Below, in pieces: positions 10,755 through 24,001 of a stretch of 64,000 bases of DNA. Every line of letters begins with the position of its first letter. Positions within the stretch are counted from its first letter, which is position 1. The position numbers and the translations under genes were made by a program. Source of the DNA: Deinandra increscens subsp. villosa (lineage: Eukaryota > Streptophyta > Magnoliopsida > Asterales > Asteraceae); assembly GCA_039602395.1 (NCBI GenBank), contig JBCNJP010000020.1, positions 18,144,483 through 18,208,482 of the forward strand. Direction: 5' to 3'. The notes below the pieces were generated by a model that saw nothing but the letters and a program-made list of their open reading frames with translations, did no database searches and had not been told where the DNA came from.

Positions 10755-13700
10755 ATGGGAAATGTTTTTGTTGTCCTAACTCCTTTCATTCACGGGCTCG
10801 TGAAGCTAGCCGGATTAACCCCACAAACCATAGAAATAGAACCCGGAACCATAATGAACATTTGGGTTCCAAAAGAAACCGTCACGAAAAAGAACCAGAC
10901 CATCACCTACGTTCCTCCCACGAAGCCCGCGGTACTATTCCTCCACGCTTTCACCATGGACGGAATCCACACATGGTTTCTACAAGTTTTTGCGCTGAGC
11001 CGCGAATATTCGCTCTACGTGCCGGACTTATTGTTCTTTGGTGGCTCGATTACTGATAGAAACGAGAGGTCACCCAGTTTTCAGGCCGAGTTTGTGGCTA
11101 AGGGGCTGGGGAAACTAGGAGTGGAGAAGGTGACACTAGTGGGGTTAAGTTATGGAGGGGCGGTTGGGTTCGAGATGGCTAAGTTGTACCCCAAGTTGGT
11201 CAAGGCTATGGTGGTATCGGCAACGGTCGTGGAGCTGACCGAGTCTATTAGCCTTGAGTCGTATAAACAGATTGGTGTTACAAAATGGTCCGAGTTTTTG
11301 TTGCCGAAAACGGTAGAGGAGTTCAGGAGATTGTTTTCGTTTGGTTTTCATAAGTTCCCTGCGTTTCCTGATTTCTTTTGTCGAGACATTCTTCAGGTGA
11401 GTAAAGTTTTCCTTTTTTCTCACCGCTTTTTTTTTCTTCAGAATTTCTTTTGCTTAGGATTTCTCTAATTTTGTTTTCTTTTTATTTCGTTTTCTGGCTT
11501 TGCCTCTTGAATTTTGTTTAATCTCTTCATTTATTCTCTTTTGTTATTAGATTTTCTTTTGAAATTGTCATCGCAAGGTATACGTTTTCATATGTAAAAT
11601 AGGAGTCGTGCACTACTATAATTCAGCAAGTTATATATAAATACCACCATGTTTTAGAAAATTTTTATATAAAGGAAAAATGGATATTAATAATCCTACC
11701 TATTTGTCATTGGTAGATAATAATCCTAGTTAATTTTTTGAACAATAACAGTTTTACCTTTACACCCACTTATTTCTAATCATCTTTCCGTCTAATTTAT
11801 TAACTGCCATTAACCCAACATGACATATCATACATATATTAGGCCACGTAAGCATATGACTGTGATGCCACGTTGGATGACAACAATGGTGGTTAATATA
11901 TAACGGAAAAATTATTAGAAATAACTGGGTGTAAAGGTAAAACTCTTATTGTTTAAAAAATTAACTAGGATTATTATCCGTCAATGACGAATAGGTGGAT
12001 TATTAATGTCCATTTTTCCTTATTTAAATAAATAAATACAATACTACACATATATAATACCTATCTATATTATATAATACATAAAAAGTTTGTTTGGTCA
12101 CTTTTGGCTAAAATCATGGCTATCGTTTATTATGAAGTGTGAATATAATATAAGAATATTTTATTTCCGGTATAAAATCATTCTTTTAGTGTTATCTTAA
12201 AATTTAAAAAGAATAATAATTAAAATTTTGATGATTCATTACACAAATTATCTTTGACATTTGCAGACAATGTATCATAACAGAAGGGAAAGAACCGAAC
12301 TATTAGAGAGTTTGGTCATTACAGACAAAGATGCGACGACCTCATATAACAATTACTCACAGGTAAGTGAATATTGTTATTATGTTAATAATCGACACTT
12401 ACTTTTAATACGAGTATATACACATATATATTATAGGGGGGGGGGGGGGGGGGTTGTCATTTGACTATTTGGGAACTAATTAAGTAATTGGTTTTGAAAA
12501 TTTTTAAAAACCATTCTCAGTCATTAGTTATATATAAAGAAATCCCTATGAATTTGAGGGCCCCTTCCCCCAAAAATTAGTAACTCGGAATATTTCTCAA
12601 AACATTTGGTTTTCAAATAAACCTAACCTTATATTTTAGGAAAATTGGATTTTAATAATATGAGTTTTAACTCATTGGCGAATAATAATACGAGTTTCAT
12701 TATTGACACCCACCTCATTAATTGGTATTATTGTCAGCCAACTTTGAAACTCGTATTATTATTCGCCAATGAGTTAAAACTCATATTATTAAAATCCAAT
12801 TTTCCTATATTTTAAGATTGTGTTAGATAAAAAATATATTTTGTCTAAAAAACACAACTAAATGGCGTTCCACATTTTTGGCATTGTCATTGTTTTTTTT
12901 TCTTTTTTTTTAATATAAATCTAAAAAATATCATTCTAAAAAATATAAAGCACCATTTGAACTTTACATTTTTAGAATAAATTTATTTTCTTAATAAGTA
13001 AGCTTTGGTTTGGCAATCTAACTATATCAATCTAAACAGAAATCTTTTAATAAATCACCCCCATCGTTTGATTTCTTAATTGTTTCAGCCTTTCAAACCA
13101 TTTGAGGGGCTTTTAAGTAATTTTTCGTTTAAAACATCAAAAGGAACAATTAACCTACTATTATATTGCTTTTAAAGTTCTTCTCTCCACCACGAATCCA
13201 CCACAACCTCCTCGCCATTCTTAACCATGGGGTTGATTTGTTACACGATTTCTTTTGACTGAATATAGTTAGATTACCTAAACCACAAGGGCCAGAATCT
13301 ACCAATAGGGTTTATATAATCCGGTTTTAGCGTTCCGTTTAAAACTGAACGAAAAACTTTATCAACGCTCGAGACACTTAATTTTAAATAAGCTATTAAT
13401 ACTAAGTTTTGACGAGACTTCATGAACAATTATAAGTTAATAATCAAATTATTAAGTTTTGTACAAGTTTTATAAAATTTATTCAAATTTTCAAAAAACT
13501 TCAGAAATTGGTTATCCGAATTATCAAGTTGAAAACAATCTTGTTACCAATTAATTGTATTACCGGTTTAAAACGATTTTGGTGATTTAGTAAGTGTGAA
13601 ATATCATTATTAAAACAAGCAACAAAACAAGCTAAACAAATATGTATTGGCCATTAGGGTTTTGGTCTTGCTTGAGCCTGTTAGCAATAGGTCATGGGAC

Positions 13701-16700
13701 AAAAAGAAAAAGCAACCACATGGATGGACATGCATGCATCCAACTATCTCGTAATGCTCCCACGGACTCCAAGACGCCTCTTGTCTTCTGTTAGGTCTTT
13801 AGGTCTTCATAGAAGAAACAATTTTTAAATATAGAAATTGCCAAATATAGAAACTCTAATTCTATTTTAACCAAAAAATAGTGGACCAATAGAAAACGCT
13901 AACTCTATTACACTAATGGGCCAAAACATGGGCCAAAAGCATATTAAAAAACAAACTAACACAAACAATCACAGCAGGGGTTGAGCAGAATACATATAAT
14001 TATATTATACAATCAAAATAAATTGCAATTATATTAGTAAAAATTAAATTTGACCAAAATTATATAACATGCAATTTGTTAAAACCCTAATTCACAATTA
14101 TCGGGTATGAACCCTAGTTTGTGAATTCAACCGGTTTGAAGTCACTGTTTAGAATTGCACGCGGTTAGGGAGAACTTCTAATATTCGTTAATCCTAAGGG
14201 CATGTGGTATACATGGTGTTAAAGGGTGGTGTTATTGTGCCACGTGGACGATGACTGGATAACACCATTTGGTGTTATGATAGGGGTATACATGGTGTGG
14301 TGTGGTGTGTGATTTAGATTATTTTTTATTGGTTTAAACAAAAATAAAATAAAATAAAAAAGAATATGTGGAATGTTATGATTGGAGCAAGCTATCTTCT
14401 CTCCTTCCCTTCACGCCGTTGAAAACTCCATACCAAAACACCACACCACCCATTAACGGCGTGGTTTTTTTGCCACATAGGCATCACGCAGAGGTTCACG
14501 CGTGTATACCCGGTGGCCTAATGGTTATATCTATAACAATTATTTAGCCTTATTGTGTCCCTTTCAAAACTTAAGTCCAATCCACTCACACAAGACTGAT
14601 AACTTTAATAGAAACGATTTCATTAATATTAGCCCACTAATTATTATTCATCAAATTAATAATATTAAATCATTATAATTATTTATAACTAATAATAAAT
14701 AATATGATAACTCGTTTCCGTTTAATTATCGGTTAACTCCGTTAAACGGGTTTAGTATTCGTTGTATCTAGTGTAACTTTTACGGGTCGTAACCCAGCCA
14801 TACACGTTATTTGTCGGGTCCGAACATACCAAATCCAACACAAACTACCTTGAATTGAAAACATAGATTTAAGCTCTCCTACATTGACTTGATTTCTAAA
14901 GTTCATGATGATTCACACCCCTCTCCTTATCCTATATTAAGCGTAGATGGTTCCACTGTGCCACACAAAGATTTTGCAGCATGGTTCCACCAAGACCTGC
15001 AATCGATATGGCTTATGTGCTACAATAATCAAAATTGAAGTGTAGTTCAGTGTGTTATGTCCAATATGATCCCAAGTTGTGATCTTTCCACTGTGCTACA
15101 CAAAGATTTTAAAGCATGGTTCCACCAAGACCAATTGCTTTTAGGAGCCATTTTTGAAAGTTTATAACCACCCATCATCCCTCTCATCACTAATCCTTCA
15201 TCCTCCTTGCAGAATGGAAAAGCCTCTCACCAAACTTTGCTTCCCCCACAAATGATCACATCAAACAACTTCAACACAGATTGAAACAATGCTCCAAACC
15301 CTCAATGCAAACAATCACAGACTATATGCAATTATTCAAAACCATATTAATGGACCGTCGATTCCTGGTAAGACGGATCAAGAATACGTCGTGGACACCA
15401 TCCTTAAAGAACTGGATCAAACAAGTTATAAGCCAATACTTGACGCTGTTTATGTTCGTGACATTCTCATTTCAGCCAACGAACTTATGGTGAAACGTAT
15501 AACTCATGAACTTTCATTGGCTCAGTATGTTACACCCAGGGCTGGACCTAGCATAGTGGAAAAACTTAATACGTCTTTCACCGCGTAGTGGAAAAGCTTA
15601 ATACCGCCTAGTGGGAAAAACTTTTTTTATGTTTTTTGTTATCCTTGAAACGATTTTTCCGCTATACGTTACCCATGAACTAAAATCATGGGTCCGCTAC
15701 TGGTTACAACCCCTAGAATCCTTTGTGAACCCGCTTAAGTTTATCACGTCCAACATCATCCCAACAACAGATAGTGGAATAGACACTCCAACAACAAATC
15801 TCATGGTTTGCTTCCTACTCCATTCTTAAAAGTGGTAATCGTCCCTTCCAAGAAAAATGTCAATGGTGCTACTAAAAACATCTCTCACTCACAAATAGAA
15901 GGATCATCTACCCATTGGCCATTTCGCTTCTCACTTAATCGCCCCATGCAAGCTATAAAACCACAACTTCATATTAAGGGAACGCATGATACATCCTTTA
16001 CAAACTAGTTTTTTTAACGATGGGGTGTCTCATCATGTAATAAATGATCTCAACAACTTATCAGTCATATTGGTTAAGTTCTATTATTCTTCACACACCT
16101 ACCACCCTTATTATTTTGATTTTTTTCTTTTTCTTTTTGTACCATTCTGGTCATGTCATTTACATTCCATGTTTAGGCCACGAATATAACTTTCTATAAT
16201 CAAATGTTTTCTTTTGCTTTTTATCAAAAACGAAGACACCAAACTCCCACTCTTCAACGGCGCTGCCATCCACGAAATCTATGAGCCTCGCCAGTGGCGG
16301 ATCCAGGAAAGAATATCAGGGGTAGCGGGGACTAACGGGGGTTCGGGGGCAGCGCCCCCGAAAATTTTTTTTAGGTAGTTAACGGGCTTTTAATCATATT
16401 TTTAAGGGGCTTTTGATCATATTTCTAAGTAAAAGCCATAAAATTTCTTCCAGGGGTCGCGAAAAATTCGTTTCAGGGGTCGCGAAAAACCGAAAACCTA
16501 TAAAAAAAAAAATTTTTGCACGTCGGGGTAAAAGTTCAGGGGTAGCGGGCGCTACCCCTGGACCCTTAGTGGGTCCGCCACTGAGCCTCGCTCTTCTCCT
16601 TCTCATCTATTTGTCTTCTCCATCCAACGAACTCAACCAAAAACAACTTATCATCATAGACTAGGCCAACAAAATAAAAGAATTTGTAGTCTTTTGTCAT

Positions 16701-19371
16701 CGTTTCAAGTTCCATCTTTTGATGATTATATTAATGCATGACAAATAAATAAGTCATACTTTTTCAACTTCTATTTTTTTCTCTGTTTCTCTTTTAGATT
16801 AAAGTTTTTTCTGTTGTTTGGTCCCGGTTCATTCCTTTGATTGCTAGAAGTACGACATTATTTTTGTGGACCATTTTGACATAACTACCCTTTTCAAGAT
16901 ATCTTCCCTACGTACCAATAATGTCGTCTCTTCAATGAACCTCCTAACTACATTCACCTTCGTAGTTTTAAGTGTTTATGTTACCCTTGGTTACGTTCAG
17001 ATTCATACCACAAACCTTCTCCTAAATCCATACCATGTATTTTCGTGGTATCCTCACCGATCAAAGTGCAGATTATGCCTTTGATCCCACCACTAACCGT
17101 ATTTCCTTTGAAATAACTTCATAATACTAAGACTTCTCATATTTCCACTCCTGATATGTTGATTACCATCACTTTTATTATTTTCACTTCCTCTCCTACC
17201 CCACAATCATAAACACCTCTAATTACAACCCATGCTACCTCTCCAATTATGTCTCCCAATCCTCTAAATTTGATATATCATATTCCTTCAAATCTTCAAT
17301 AGTACCAAAACTCTCCTACCCCACAATCATAAACACTTATAATCATTCTATACACATCCACCACAACCCTCTTCCAGGACAATCCGATGTCCTACAAGCC
17401 TTAAAACATACACGTTGTAATGCTATGTAATGTTTGCCAAGTTCGATGCATTAATTAAAACAACAGACAGAGTGTCACTCACACCTACCACATCTACTCA
17501 AAATATAGTAGGTTTTAAGTGGGTCTCCACACAAAATACAAACATGATGGAACCATTGACCAACTCAATGCCTGTCTAATAACAAAAGGTTTCATTCAAA
17601 GGCCCGTTATCAACTACATGGAAACTTTTAGTCTAATAGTGTCGGATAATGTTTCTATCCTTCTATATCTAGTTATCTATTATCATTAGCCTTTAGAAAA
17701 ACTTGACATTAATAATGGTTTCCTACTAGGAAGCCTACATGAAGATTGGTTTCCTAGGAACATTTATGGGTTAGACAAGTTTCACGTGCATGGTATGATG
17801 AACTCAAAACTAATATTCTCTCTTAGGCTTATATCCATCATATTCTTTTCTTATCTTTTTCCTCATAACAATGGTTAAACTCCCATCTATCTTCTTATTT
17901 ATGTCGATGATATTATTGTAATTGGTCATTATTCTTAAATTGTTAATAGCTTTAACTCTTGCACATAAATTTTCTTTTAAAGACATTGTTACTTCATCAT
18001 ACATTCTAGATGTTTTGAAGTCCTTCATCCCAAAGGTTTATTTCTCTTTCAAAGTAATTACATACTTGATATTCTCATCAAAGCCAACATGAGTGATTGT
18101 GAGCCTACTTCTACAACAATCACTTGCTCGAAACCTCTTACTTTGCACGGGGAAACACCTCTTCCCTCCCTTACGATATATCTAGCACTTGTAGGAGCCT
18201 TACAATATTTATCTTCACCATACCGTATGTTGTTTTTATAGTGAATATATAGGTTTTCCCAGTTTATGCATGCCCTCTTGTAGTTCATTAGTCAGGTCTC
18301 AAAAGGCATATGCATGGTTCCATACACCATGCTCTTCGTCTTCTTCAACATTCATTATTTCACTCATGCAGATCGGATAAATGGCAAGTATAGTTATAGG
18401 AGCATCATGGATTACATTGTTTATCTTGATTCCAAGTTACTTAGAGATCCAAACATCAAGAACTCTAGCTCGATCCTCAACTGAGGCTGAATTTAGGGTT
18501 ATGCCATATACAACAACATATTTCAATGGATCATTTCTCTTTTATAGGAAGTGAGTGTCAATTCCAGTGTCACACAAGCCGTTCGCTTAGACAACTTAAG
18601 CGCAATTACTTTAATTCACGGATGAAACATCTTGTCTTGGATTTTCGTTTTTTATGTGAAAAGATTCGTGTCGGCTCCTTAAGTGTAACACACATTGCCA
18701 GTGATGACCAACTAGTTGATGTGCTAGCCAAACCTCTCCTTTAACCTAAATTTAAATCATTAATTTCCAAGATCGGTCTCATCTGTCAGTCGTGGCGGGA
18801 GCTTATTGAGGATAATCCAGAATATAATCCTCCTCTAAGTATTAATTCAAGTTCATAGCATGTGTAGTTCCAATCATTTAGCTTCACTTAGTTGTAATAT
18901 GGTAAATTAGAGGATTGATTAGCTTGCTTTTGTATTATATATATATGTTGTATATCTTTTAGAAACAATACGTTGAATATTCATACTATAAACACACAAT
19001 CATTGATCTTACAGGAGATACATATGGTGTGGGGTGATGATGACAAGATCTTCGGTCTTGACCTTGCAATGACCATGAAAACGTAAGCACATCCATTTTT
19101 GTTAAAAAGGAAGAATAGATTAATTAAACTCATTAGTACATAACTATACATGTATGCGTAAATCTTGCCTTCCATTTAATATTAATTTCATGAATAACTT
19201 TTTAAAAGCTTATGAAAACTTATTAGACTAACTTGCATCGTGGCTATGTTTTATAGGCGATTGGGAAACAAAACAACTTTGGATTTGATAAAGGATGCAG
19301 GGCATCTATTACCTATAGAGAGACCATTATGTTATAATAAACGTCTTAAATGTATTCTTGAACATGTCTGA
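10755..19371 (+). CDS. Alpha/beta-hydrolase gene A (4 exons, 306 aa)
   Basis: Predicted serine hydrolase of the plant alpha/beta-hydrolase superfamily (esterase/lipase-like; substrate unknown). Exons: 10755-11396, 12267-12362, 19015-19082, 19257-19371. All introns are GT-AG and the phases fit (642+96+68+115 = 921 bp). The nucleophile elbow GLSYGG places the catalytic Ser at residue 132. The LFLHAF strand near residue 64 supplies the oxyanion region. WGDDDK gives the Asp (about 256) and DAGHLLP gives the His (about 285), so the triad is complete. No signal peptide is evident; the N-terminus MGNVFVV is shared by all paralogs here. The start was chosen because all three paralogs align there. Oddities: exon 2 has one extra codon relative to the paralogs; intron 2 is 6.65 kb and TE-filled; a TGA replaces the Ser codon four codons before the paralogous stop, trimming the tail. 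Exon joins are inferred from splice sites and paralog alignment. Confidence 0.85.
11674..12019. mobile_element. MULE-type foldback MITE in gene A intron 1 (346 bp)
   Basis: TIRs start GGAAAAATGGA and end TCCATTTTTCC. Inverted subterminal matches include 'attaataatcc' and 'ttaactaggattattatc'. The flanking 9-bp target duplication ttatataaa/ttatttaaa has one mismatch. Same terminal family as the elements at 12639 and 32872. Confidence 0.8.
12639..12805. mobile_element. MULE-type foldback MITE in gene A intron 2 (167 bp)
   Basis: Near-perfect terminal inverted repeats of more than 50 bp beginning GGAAAATTGGATTTTAATAA. A perfect 9-bp target duplication tatatttta lies at 12630-12638 and 12806-12814. 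Confidence 0.88.
12815..14190. other. AT-rich intron 2 sequence of gene A, no further feature seen
   Basis: Part of the 6.65-kb second intron. AT-rich, no ORF of note and no recognisable TE ends. Confidence 0.4.
14198..14518. mobile_element. Tourist-like MITE, 321 bp, TSD TAA
   Basis: Ends GGGCATGTGGTATACATGG and (reverse complement of the right end) GGCCACCGGGTATACACG, flanked by TAA on both sides (14195-14197 and 14519-14521). Subterminal parts are inversely similar (ggtgtggtg / caccacacc). Confidence 0.75.
14870..18960 (+). mobile_element. Decayed Ty1/Copia retrotransposon in gene A intron 2
   Basis: Remnants appear in the usual Copia order. A gag segment at about 15270-15530 encodes YVVDTILKELDQTSYKPILD and MVKRITHELSLAQ. 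RT start at about 17500-17610 encodes VGFKWVSTQN (family: G-C-K-W-V-F). RNase H at about 18450-18744 encodes TLARSSTEAEFRVMPYTTT and, further on, THIASDDQLVDVLAKPLL, the typical RNase H tail. Stops and frameshifts are frequent and no long ORF survives. 'gcatggttccaccaagacc' occurs twice near the left end. A hAT MITE is inserted at 16292. LTR limits could not be fixed. Confidence 0.8.
16292..16583. mobile_element. hAT MITE, 292 bp, TSD agcctcgc
   Basis: Termini CAGTGGCGGATCCAGG and, inverted, CAGTGGCGGACCCA. A perfect 8-bp target duplication agcctcgc lies at 16284-16291 and 16584-16591. It is inserted in the Copia relic, so it is younger than that element. Confidence 0.93.
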
Positions 19372-19535
19372 AGTTGTCATTGAAGCTGAACCAGAACATC
19401 CGATTTTTAGAAGTTGAAAAACAAAAATGATGGCTCGCCTTTTTGGGTATCTATAATGTCATTTGTAAAAGTGAACTTAAAAATACTTAGATCGAAGTAC
19501 TTCTATAATATTGAGAAATTTATGATCCAAGTAAA

Positions 19536-20735
19536 TTGAATTGTTTGTATTGTTTTGTATTATCCATATGTTGCGTACCATTGTTGTATTATTGTTTATT
19601 ATTTATACATATCTCATCCCACCTATTTTGGTGGCGAATTCTCCCTATCTACATGGTATCACCCTTTCAAATTTCCATAAACCACGCTTCTTCTCCCCCA
19701 AAAAAACTCTCATTTCGCTATCGCTCCCATACGATGGTGAATCTAAAAGAAGGCAATTTATGAAAGGTACGTTTAGCAAATGACGAGTCTCTTGAGGTAA
19801 CGAGCATGGGAAATATTGATCTGGTCACTTCATTAGGCACAAAATGGAATCTAAAGAGTGTTAAGGTTATTCTGAGGTTGAAGAAGAAATTGATTTCTGT
19901 TGGTCAGCTGCATAAACAGTGACTTAAAGTTAGGTTTGGTAGTGGCAAATGGAGGGTGGTCAACGGTAATTTGGTAAATGCTCGTGGTATGAAGCGTGGG
20001 TCGTTATGTATGGTTGAGGCACATGCTGAAGGATGTATGACTGTCGTGGTAAAGCGTAACAAAATCGAGTTCGCTGAATCTGGTGCTAAGAGAGTTCAAT
20101 TTGCAACGTGAAGTCTGGAGTAGGGATGTTAGCTGAACGAACTAGAAAGTCTAAACCATTTAGGGGATTCGGTGACAGTGGGAGCATGGGACGTGTTCCT
20201 GGTACATACGAAGAGCTACTGGGTTTCGCAGACTAAAGCTGAAGAATTATCTCTTGGTGATAATTGTTTGCTGAGTATGGTGAGTGTATGTGGTCCGGGG
20301 TGTATCTCTTGATCCGGTGGAGTGTCCAAACCGGTTGAGACAGAGGATGGGTCGTTGACGGGGTTGGTCACGCTTGAGTTGGAGCTTAGGGAAGCTTCAA
20401 CTAACCCTTCTGGTACTTGATGATGAGGGTCCGCTAGGACTAGATGATATTAACTGAAGTCTTAGCTTGTTCTGGGGAACCGGAAGCTTAGAAGACTTGT
20501 CTAATTAAAGATTACTATGTTACTGGATGACTGTGGCTTTATATGTTTGGATGAGAGACTAGACTTTATAGCAAAGTCTTTAAGTGGGAGATTCTTAGGT
20601 GTGAAGGCCTTTAGCCATTTTAATTATTTGGGGCTCATCTTGGTTTCTAGTTTGATGTAATTTTCTTTTACAGATATCAAATCATGTGTTGTATTCTCTT
20701 GTACTATTCTGAGCTAATAGAGAAATACTACAGCC
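19536..20735 (+). mobile_element. Truncated Ty1/Copia relic with gag-pre-integrase segment
   Basis: A leader-like segment with 'catggtatcacc' near 19650 resembles a Copia primer-binding region. At 19760-20070 the plus strand encodes IDLVTSLGTKWNLKSVKVI, KKKLISVGQLHKQ and MKRGSLCMVE, the gag-pre-integrase signature. An LTR-like stretch follows from about 20590 ('agtgggagattcttagg'). RT and integrase are deleted. It lies just downstream of the gene A 3' flank. Confidence 0.65.
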
Positions 20736-20846
20736 CGTGGATATAGGTCACACTGACCAAACCATGTTACATATCTCGTGTTCGATTATTGTTGCTTTCA
20801 TGTGTGTGTAATAGTGTATCCCGCTATGCATCGCTCTGGTCGATAC

Positions 20847-21435
20847 TGTAGAAACCGGGGTCGGTGAGCCAAGCCAAACCCCGATGGCACAGCGGAAGCG
20901 GATCGGAGACTTTGTGAGCTTCGTCTTTGTAGAACAAATAGACACCAAGAAGAACATTACGGACCGGATCTTCTACTTGGGTGTTTGAGATGTGATGATG
21001 ATGATGAGGATAAAATAGAAGTAGTGATAAACAAGATGAAGATAAGTGAAATCATATATGGAGTCGAATGATTACATGTTTACCTATCCCACACATGCTA
21101 TAGGTTCATGAACAAGAGTTCATGAACCCACACAACTTCAAAGTATCATGTCTAAGCTCTCTCACTCATACATACATACATACTTAGTCTTTCACATGAG
21201 AAAGACATATATATTAACCTAACTAAGACCAAGGGCAAACTAGTAAATAACACAACTAGAAGTGACATAAATAATACAACAATAAATAATAAAGTCACTA
21301 ATGCCAAGTCTTCGGTTAATGAGAGTCTCGAGTCATGAACTTCACCGCATGTTGTGCAAACGGTCAAACGGTAAGTGGTACGTTGAGTTTCATCTAACCA
21401 AATCTCGAACTCGTCGAACTCGGAAATTCCCAACA
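20847..21435 (-). repeat. 3' LTR of the LARD-like element
   Basis: 589-bp LTR, nearly identical to 24002-24590; TG...CA ends. Confidence 0.93.
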
Positions 21436-22489
21436 ATCTCCCCCTATTTGGTAGATGAACAAACGGATAAATAACTCAACTCTTGTGACAATCGGTTCCC
21501 TTATATTCTTGCAACTTGACTTCAAGACAATCTTCAAACGGTTTCAAATCTTTCACTTTTCTTCTCCCCTTTGTGAAGCTCCCCCTAAGATAAAGAATTT
21601 TGATTCTTTCGGCTTTTTCCGCATAGCCCATAGGGTGTTTACCAAAATTTAACAAAACACACTATGTTTAAGGATGCCAACATCATCCTCAGTGTGGTTA
21701 AAGGTAGACAAGATAAAGGATCAAAGAAAGATTAGAGAATTAATTCCATAATTCAACCGTCTTGAAAATACTTGCCAAGAATACCAAACCGATGCTTCAC
21801 CCAAAGATAATACCACTTCAAATAAATTACCTCAACAAGTCACAAGCTTCTAACTTTGCCTTTGTTTTTACCATATCAACGATGGCTCAAGGACTCTTCG
21901 AGAATTAGAGCTTAATCCAACGATCGCAAACAAATTCTTCAATGTAGAAAAAATCCAAACTAGCATATTTTCTTCAACTTAGAACCGGCTTCTAAACACG
22001 TCTGCTTATAACGAAGCAAGTATCAAAAAGAAAATTAAGTTTGATTCTACAAGTGTACCTTGGTTGTACACCAATTTGTTGCAGTGGACTTAACGGCTTG
22101 CAATCCGTTAGACTTGTAGTAATTTCCTTCAAATTTTAACAGTGACTCACTGTTAATTTTCTGCTCAAATATGTCTTCATTTCAGGTCTGGCCCAAACTG
22201 CTTTTACTCTCTTAATAGCCCAACCAATGTAGAATAAGCTGGCCCAAATAAAAATTAAGAAAGCAAGCCCAAACGAAAATAAAGAGAGAGAGCAGGCCCA
22301 AAACGTTTTCATTAAAACTGCCCAAGGAAAAGTTGTTTTCCTTTTGTGCCCTACACGATACACAGACACACATAGTAGCAGCCGCGCAGCCATCGACGGC
22401 TTGAGGATCTCCGGCGAGCTTAGCCATTTCCGGCGATCTGAATCACTAGCCGAGAAGAGCAGAAGCAATATCGGCGGCTGAAAAAAAAC

Positions 22490-22900
22490 GCATGGTAGCT
22501 GTTCCGGAGTAAAAACGAGTTCCGGACTAACAAGAGAGTTCCGGACTAAGCTCGAAGTTCCGAACTAAATACGAAGTTCCGGACTAAGTTTCAGACTCCA
22601 GATCAGTGACAAGATGTTCCTCCGGAAGTTTTCGGTTCCTCCGGAACAATTAGGAGTTACTCCGGAACTTTAATCAGTTCCTCCGGAACAATTCCGGCGA
22701 CCAGATTTGCGATCAAAGAGGTTCCTCCGGAACAAATCTTCTACCCAAAAAAGTTACTCCGGAACATTTTCGTTTCCTCCGGAAGTTTTCACTACTACCT
22801 TTCTATCTCTCGCAATGGTTGTCTCGGAAGCCGACAGTTCTACCGGAACAAAAACGAGTTCCCTCGGAACTGAGGAGGTTCTGTCGGAACCAGTTCACAT
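22490..22900. repeat. Dispersed TTCCGG / GTTCCTCCGGAAC array
   Basis: About sixteen occurrences of gttccggact, gttcctccggaac and close variants in about 400 bp, spaced irregularly by 15-45 bp, many palindromic. They lie inside the non-coding LTR element. No ORF accounts for the conservation. Confidence 0.85.
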
Positions 22901-24001
22901 GAAACTAAGTTGTCTCGAAGTGGATTAGTCGTACAAGGGTACACGACGGGGAGAGGGAATGAGCATGGGGTTAGTAACAGTGACCTGCAGAATTTTGTTT
23001 TTAGGCTTGCAAGTTTCACTTTCTCTTTCACTAGATGACCCAACTGTCACCTACCTCCCTGAAAACCCTAATATAGACATGTCGCCTTCAATGTCTTCAC
23101 AGTTAACTGAAACCCAGATTCATGTATAACCATTTTAAAGACCGGCCACCGTCATGATCGACACATAAACTTTGATCCACATATAAACCCATAGAGAGTC
23201 AACAACCCAGAACGTGAACATGATGTTACCATCTTCGACCAACCCTAATGAAAACCATCGCATTAAACCCAGAACATGAACATCCGATGGCCTATACACA
23301 TCGTTTCCCTCGTTACAGAACTTGACGGAAACCTAAACGTGAATGATAAACCAGCATGTACCACTTTCATCTTCATTACCCAGATCACGTCATCACAATT
23401 ATCTTCATAACTTTAAAATAAACATTTGTTTATTTTTCTCTTCAAATTTCGAAGAGAGAGACAGATGGGACCTAACATGTTTTTGTGCAGTGACTTTTAC
23501 TGCCATAAAACAAGCATGGGGAAGATGGGACTTAAAGTGTGGGTATGGGTAGAGATAAAAGATAAAGTAAAAGACATCAAGAGTTTGACTTTGCTAAGTT
23601 GCATAGGAAAGAGGGTTTCCTGACAAAAAGCATGGACAAAAGTATGTCCCAACACCTACTCACTTTTAAATAAACAATAATTATATAAAATTTGAAGTAG
23701 TGTAAGGCACATAAAACTCATGATTTTACTTTGGACGGCCGAAAATTGGGTGAAATTATGAGTTAATTGTACTCATTTTGAACTCTCTTTTGGTGTTAGA
23801 GAGATTCAAACACACACCCAAATAAAATATCAAGAACATAGCAGTGAATGTAAGGTTTTGAACAAAAGTTGGGAGTTTCAAAAACCTTCAAGAACAAAAG
23901 ATAGAGCATCCCTATTTGTTACAAAAACAAGCAAGATAACACAAAGTTGAAGAAACCAACCGAATCGTTGCGTTTTCTTCGACCATGGCTCTGATACCAA
24001 T

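Noticed and set aside
10862..11423. ORFs in other frames over hydrolase exon 1
   Set aside because: Shadows of the real hydrolase frame.
22136..22468. 110-aa minus-strand ORF inside the LARD-like element
   Set aside because: No gag or other domain recognisable; within non-coding interior. It may be chance.
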